From: Propionibacteriaceae bacterium
Lineage (GTDB): Bacteria; Actinomycetota; Actinomycetes; Propionibacteriales; Propionibacteriaceae
Assembly: GCA_009787035.1 (NCBI GenBank)
Contig: WRGV01000048.1
Span: 1 to 9,165, forward strand
Length of the DNA: 9,165 nt
Direction: 5' to 3'
Both the position numbers and the translations under genes were made by a program. This document shows positions 6,400-9,165 of this stretch, piece by piece (positions within the stretch are counted from its first letter, which is position 1; each line of letters starts with the position of its first letter). The notes beneath the pieces are model-generated. The model was not told where the DNA came from and did not search any database. It saw only the letters and a program-made list of their open reading frames with translations.

Positions 6400-6495
6400 T
6401 CATCAGGTGGCGGATCTTCTGCGGGGCCCCCGACCTCAGGATGGACATATCAGCTCGATGGCGGATGCCATTCACACGATGAAGTGAGGTCACAG
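6400..6495 (+). other. Untranslated leader of the binding-protein gene
   Basis: After the operator the leader holds a short hairpin (ATGGC/GCCAT, 6458-6471, loop GGAT) near the ribosome site and an 8-bp direct repeat TGGCGGAT (6408-6415 and 6459-6466). A GGGGCCCC block lies at 6423-6430. No recognised riboswitch or convincing leader peptide was found. Confidence 0.4.
6486..6489 (+). promoter_or_regulatory. Ribosome binding site that fixes the lipoprotein start
   Basis: GAGG, 6 nt before ATG at 6496. It supports this start over the in-frame GTG at 6484, whose codon itself abuts the GAGG. Confidence 0.65.
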
Positions 6496-7821
6496 ATGCG
6501 TATCACGCGCCTTCTCGTCGGCTCGGTTGCGATCGCCACCGCGCTGGCTCTGGCCGGGTGCTCGAACTCGAATCCGGCTCCGGGTACCACCTCGGGCTCG
6601 GCAAACAGCGCCCCGGTCACCCTGGAGATCTCCTGGTGGGGTGACGCCACCCGCGCAGCCCTGTTCAACCAGGTTGTCTCGAACTTCACGGCCAAGTACC
6701 CGAACATCACGGTCAAGCAGACGCCCGTGGCCGCGACCAACGACCTGTTCAACCGGCTCAACACCGACTTCGCGGCCGGCGGCTCGACGGCCCCCGATGT
6801 GTTCGCGCTGGGCGGCGCCTATCCGCAGACGTACGCGACGGCCGACCAGCTGCTGGAGCTCGACACGCCCGACATCGCCAGCATCGTCGATCTGAGCAAA
6901 TACCCGACGAGCACGCTGAGCAGCGCGACCGTCAACGGGAAGGTCTACGCGCTGCCCACGGGCGGCAACGCCACGGCGATGTTCGTCAACACCGACATCA
7001 TGAAGCAGGCCGGCGTCACGCTGCCGACCGGCCAGTGGACGTGGAACGACCTGGTCACCATCGCCGACACGGTCGGCAAGGCCGGTCTGAAGAACTCGGC
7101 CGGGCAGCCGGTCTACGGCCTCGACCTGCGCATCGCCGACATCCTCGGCACCTATCTGGGGCAGGTCAGCCAGTACGGCCTGTACACCCCGGATGGCAAG
7201 ATCGGCGTCACGCCCGATCAGGTGGCCGGGTGGTACACGATCGAGAAGCAGCTGCAAGACGGCGGCGGGCTGCCCGATCCCAGTATCGTCACGCAGGGCA
7301 CCAACCTCGCCCCCGACCAGCAGCTGTTCACGCTCGGGCAGGCCGCCATCACGTTCGGCTACTCGAACCTGGCCACCAGCTACGCCAAGGGCGGCGCGAT
7401 CGAGATTCTGACCCCGCCGACCAACACGTCCAACTCGGGCGTCTCGCTGCTGCCGTCGGCCTTCTGGGCGATCAACGCGTCCACGAAGCACCCGACGCAA
7501 GCCGCTGAGCTGTTGAGCTGGTTCCTCAACGAGCCCAGCACGCTGCAGATCATCACCGACACGCGCGGCGTGCCGTTCAACCCGGACATGGCCGCAATCG
7601 TGGCCCAGACCGCCACCGGCTACGCCGCCGCGGCCGACCAGTACGTCGCGTCCGTCCTGGCCAGCGGCAAGGTGGCGCCCAACCAGCCCAACGGCGGCGG
7701 CAACATGAACCAGTACGCGCAAAATGGCGAGTCGGACGTCCTGTTCGGCAAGGCGACGCCCGCCCAGGCCGGGGCGACGTTCCTGACCACGCTGCAAAAG
7801 GACCTGGACGCGGCCAGCTAG
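6496..7821 (+). CDS. Sugar-binding lipoprotein of CUT1 ABC importer (family 1 solute-binding protein)
   Basis: The extracellular sugar-binding component of the importer, 441 residues, anchored to the outer face of the cytoplasmic membrane. A lipoprotein signal peptide is clear: basic start (MRITR), hydrophobic stretch, and lipobox LAGC with Cys22 as lipidation site. A Ser/Thr/Pro/Gly/Asn-rich linker (about 23-41) follows. The mature domain begins VTLEISWWGD (41-50), a common opening of family 1 solute-binding proteins, and continues with FTAKYPNITVK, PDVFALGG, YALPTGGNATAMFVN and a C-terminal SWFLNEP/TRGVPFN region. ATG at 6496 has GAGG 6 nt upstream. The gene faces away from the permease operon, with its own near-consensus promoter and operator, and ends at a strong hairpin. 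The ligand cannot be read from the sequence; a rhamnose-containing oligosaccharide or glycoside is the contextual guess. Confidence 0.92.
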   Translation: MRITRLLVGSVAIATALALAGCSNSNPAPGTTSGSANSAPVTLEISWWGDATRAALFNQVVSNFTAKYPNITVKQTPVAATNDLFNRLNTDFAAGGSTAPDVFALGGAYPQTYATADQLLELDTPDIASIVDLSKYPTSTLSSATVNGKVYALPTGGNATAMFVNTDIMKQAGVTLPTGQWTWNDLVTIADTVGKAGLKNSAGQPVYGLDLRIADILGTYLGQVSQYGLYTPDGKIGVTPDQVAGWYTIEKQLQDGGGLPDPSIVTQGTNLAPDQQLFTLGQAAITFGYSNLATSYAKGGAIEILTPPTNTSNSGVSLLPSAFWAINASTKHPTQAAELLSWFLNEPSTLQIITDTRGVPFNPDMAAIVAQTATGYAAAADQYVASVLASGKVAPNQPNGGGNMNQYAQNGESDVLFGKATPAQAGATFLTTLQKDLDAAS

Positions 7822-7836
7822 CTCGCGTCAGGCGTT

Positions 7837-7872
7837 ACGGAGGGCGATCCACGCGGGCGGATCGCCCTCCGT
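7837..7872 (+). terminator. Strong hairpin terminator after the lipoprotein gene
   Basis: Arms ACGGAGGGCGATCC (7837-7850) and GGATCGCCCTCCGT (7859-7872) pair perfectly over 14 bp with an 8-nt loop, starting 15 nt after the stop codon. There is no T-run after it, which is common for actinobacterial hairpin terminators. It probably ends most binding-protein transcripts and lets a minority reach the hydrolase gene. Confidence 0.82.
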
Positions 7873-7909
7873 CGCGTTGTCGGTACAGTGGCGCGGGAGA
7901 GGAGTGCGC

Positions 7910-9165
7910 ATGGCTGGTTCGGACGATCCGGTGGCCGACGGGCTGGGGCAGGCCGGGGTGGGCCTGGTGGCCGGTGGCACGCCGCTGGAGCGGCGCTGGA
8001 ACCAGGCGATCCGGGAGCTGGCGGCGTGTGTGCGCCCGCTCGCCGACGCGGCGGATCCGGTGCTGTGGGAGGGGGGCGACTACCCGGGTGCCTGGATCGA
8101 GAGCACCGGCACGATCGAGACCGAGGTGCTCGACCGCTTCGCGCCGCTGGTCAGCCGAAACACCCACCTGGGGTTCGCCCGCTCCTGCCGCGCCGATGGC
8201 CTGATGCCGTACAAGCTGACCGCAGACGGGCCCGGGTTCGCACAGATCCAGATCGTCACGCCGCTGGCCCGCAGCGTCTGGCACCACTATCGTCTCACCG
8301 GTGCGCCGCCCGCGTACCTGCGCACGATGTACGACGCCATGGCGGGCATGGACGCCTGGCTGGCCCGGCACCGCGACACCCGCGGCACGGGCGGGGTCGA
8401 GGCCAACTGCTGCTTCGACACCGGGCATGACCTGTCGCCGCGGTTCTGGTTCAAGCCCGACCGGTGTCCGGATGGCGATGCCGCGCGGTACGACGCCAGC
8501 TGCCCGGGGCTGCCGTACGTCGCCCCCGATCTGACCGCCAATGTCGCGTGTCAGCGCCGCTATCTGGCGCGCATTGCCGCCGAGCTGGGCGCCGATCCGC
8601 GCCCCTGGCAGGTGCGCGCCGACGCCAGCGAGGCCGCGCTGTGGGCGCGGTGCTTCGACCGCGACGACGAGTTCTTCTACGACCTGGCCCGCGATGACAC
8701 CCCGGTGCGCGTGCAATCGGACGTGCTGGCGCGCGTGCTGGCGTGTGACATCGGCGACGACGCGTTCTTCGAGCGGGCACTGCGCCGATATCTGATGAAC
8801 ACGCGCAAGTTCTGCGCGCCCGGCGGGTTCACGTCGCTGGCCCTGGACGACCCGCGGTTCGACCGTGACTTCACCCACAACTCCTGGGGCGGGCCGGTGA
8901 ACTTCCTGACCATGCTGCGGGCCCCGCGCGCGTTCGAGCACCACGGACATGTGGCCGAGCTGGCGCTGGTGGAGCGCGGCGTGTTGGCCGCCGTGCTGGC
9001 CAGCGACCGCTTCCCGCAGTGCCTCGACCCGTGGACGGGTCGGCCCGGTTTCACCGATCACTACGCCCCGGCGATCCTGTGGCTGCTGGACGCCGTCGAG
9101 CGCAACGCGGGCATCCTGCCGCGCGCCGACGGTTCCATCTGGTTCACCGGCCTGCCGATCTGCGG
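7910..9165 (+). CDS. Probable cytoplasmic (alpha/alpha)6-barrel glycoside hydrolase, GH63/GH37-like (3' end beyond right edge)
   Basis: 418 residues are visible and the frame stays open to the edge. No signal peptide or membrane segment is seen, so the enzyme should act in the cytoplasm. The pattern recalls the (alpha/alpha)6 catalytic domains of trehalases, GH63 and mannosylglycerate-hydrolase-like enzymes: WEGGDYPGAWIESTG (53-67), FDTGHDLSPRF (169-179), PDLTANVACQRRYLARIA (206-223), TSLALDDPRF (308-317), NSWGGPVNFLT (324-334) and DPWTGRPGFTDHYAPAILWL (373-392). Asp174 in GHD fits the general-acid Asp of trehalase SGWD and GH63 SGLD motifs. The general-base Glu of these families would fall near Gln370. 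It lacks the DxxxRxE-type motif I would expect in GH78 rhamnosidases. ATG at 7910 has AGAGGAG 5 nt upstream. The gene follows the lipoprotein terminator by 37 nt with no clear promoter of its own, apart from a -10-like TACAGT (7884-7889). Fold class is fairly likely; family and substrate are uncertain. Confidence 0.68.
   Translation, partial: MAGSDDPVADGLGQAGVGLVAGGTPLERRWNQAIRELAACVRPLADAADPVLWEGGDYPGAWIESTGTIETEVLDRFAPLVSRNTHLGFARSCRADGLMPYKLTADGPGFAQIQIVTPLARSVWHHYRLTGAPPAYLRTMYDAMAGMDAWLARHRDTRGTGGVEANCCFDTGHDLSPRFWFKPDRCPDGDAARYDASCPGLPYVAPDLTANVACQRRYLARIAAELGADPRPWQVRADASEAALWARCFDRDDEFFYDLARDDTPVRVQSDVLARVLACDIGDDAFFERALRRYLMNTRKFCAPGGFTSLALDDPRFDRDFTHNSWGGPVNFLTMLRAPRAFEHHGHVAELALVERGVLAAVLASDRFPQCLDPWTGRPGFTDHYAPAILWLLDAVERNAGILPRADGSIWFTGLPIC

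Noticed and set aside
6441..6482. A 13-codon leader peptide (ATG at 6441) before the lipoprotein gene
   Set aside because: No spaced ribosome site and no run of regulatory codons; likely chance.
6490..7797. A 435-codon minus-strand open frame opposite the lipoprotein gene
   Set aside because: Shadow of the binding-protein gene; Arg/Gly/Val-rich translation with no recognisable domain.
7888..8430. A plus-strand frame starting at 7888
   Set aside because: Out of frame with the hydrolase; its product is Arg/Gly-rich and has no motif.
7835..9061. A 408-codon minus-strand open frame opposite the hydrolase
   Set aside because: The opposite frame from 7910 has a ribosome site and coherent hydrolase motifs; this one is an antisense shadow.
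7910..9165. Hydrolase as a GH78 alpha-L-rhamnosidase, suggested by the rhamnose context
   Set aside because: The conserved GH78 acid-rich catalytic motif was not seen in the visible part; the motifs fit trehalase/GH63-like enzymes better.

Overview
The window is GC-rich DNA with strong G/C third-position bias, one GTG start, and promoters that mix consensus TTGACA/TATACT hexamers with a GC-rich CAGGAT -10. This fits a high-GC actinobacterium; the genus cannot be fixed from sequence alone. It reads as one sugar-utilisation locus with eight genes, two of them cut by the window edges. No RNA gene, mobile element, CRISPR array or phage feature was seen.

Left block (1-1843, minus strand): an L-rhamnose isomerase of the RhaI TIM-barrel type is followed, with a 1-nt TGATG stop/start overlap, by the N-terminal half of rhamnulokinase RhaB, which runs off the left edge. 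Together they convert L-rhamnose to L-rhamnulose 1-phosphate. A 195-nt intergenic region (1844-2038) holds the rhaI promoter with a 16-bp perfect palindrome over the start site. Beyond it a LacI-family regulator reads away on the plus strand (2039-3055).

Middle block (3052-6250, minus strand): two CUT1-type ABC sugar permeases overlap by 8 nt and are followed 21 nt later by a Gfo/Idh/MocA oxidoreductase. The oxidoreductase and the regulator converge and share one CTAG as both stop codons.

Right block (6251-9165): a 245-nt divergent control region separates the permeases from a substrate-binding lipoprotein on the plus strand. It contains a consensus promoter plus a second copy of the palindrome (TTGAAACGTTTCAA). 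A 14-bp-stem terminator follows the lipoprotein gene. A leaderless, probably cytoplasmic (alpha/alpha)6-type glycoside hydrolase then runs off the right edge.

Proposed scheme: a rhamnose-containing glycoside or oligosaccharide is caught by the lipoprotein and imported by the two permeases using an ATPase encoded elsewhere. It is opened inside the cell by the hydrolase and/or oxidoreductase, and the released rhamnose goes through RhaI and RhaB. The two matching palindromes tie the rhamnose operon and the importer to one LacI-type regulator, most simply the one encoded here. The rhamnose enzymes and the gene families are well supported. The imported substrate, the hydrolase specificity and the oxidoreductase reaction are inference.
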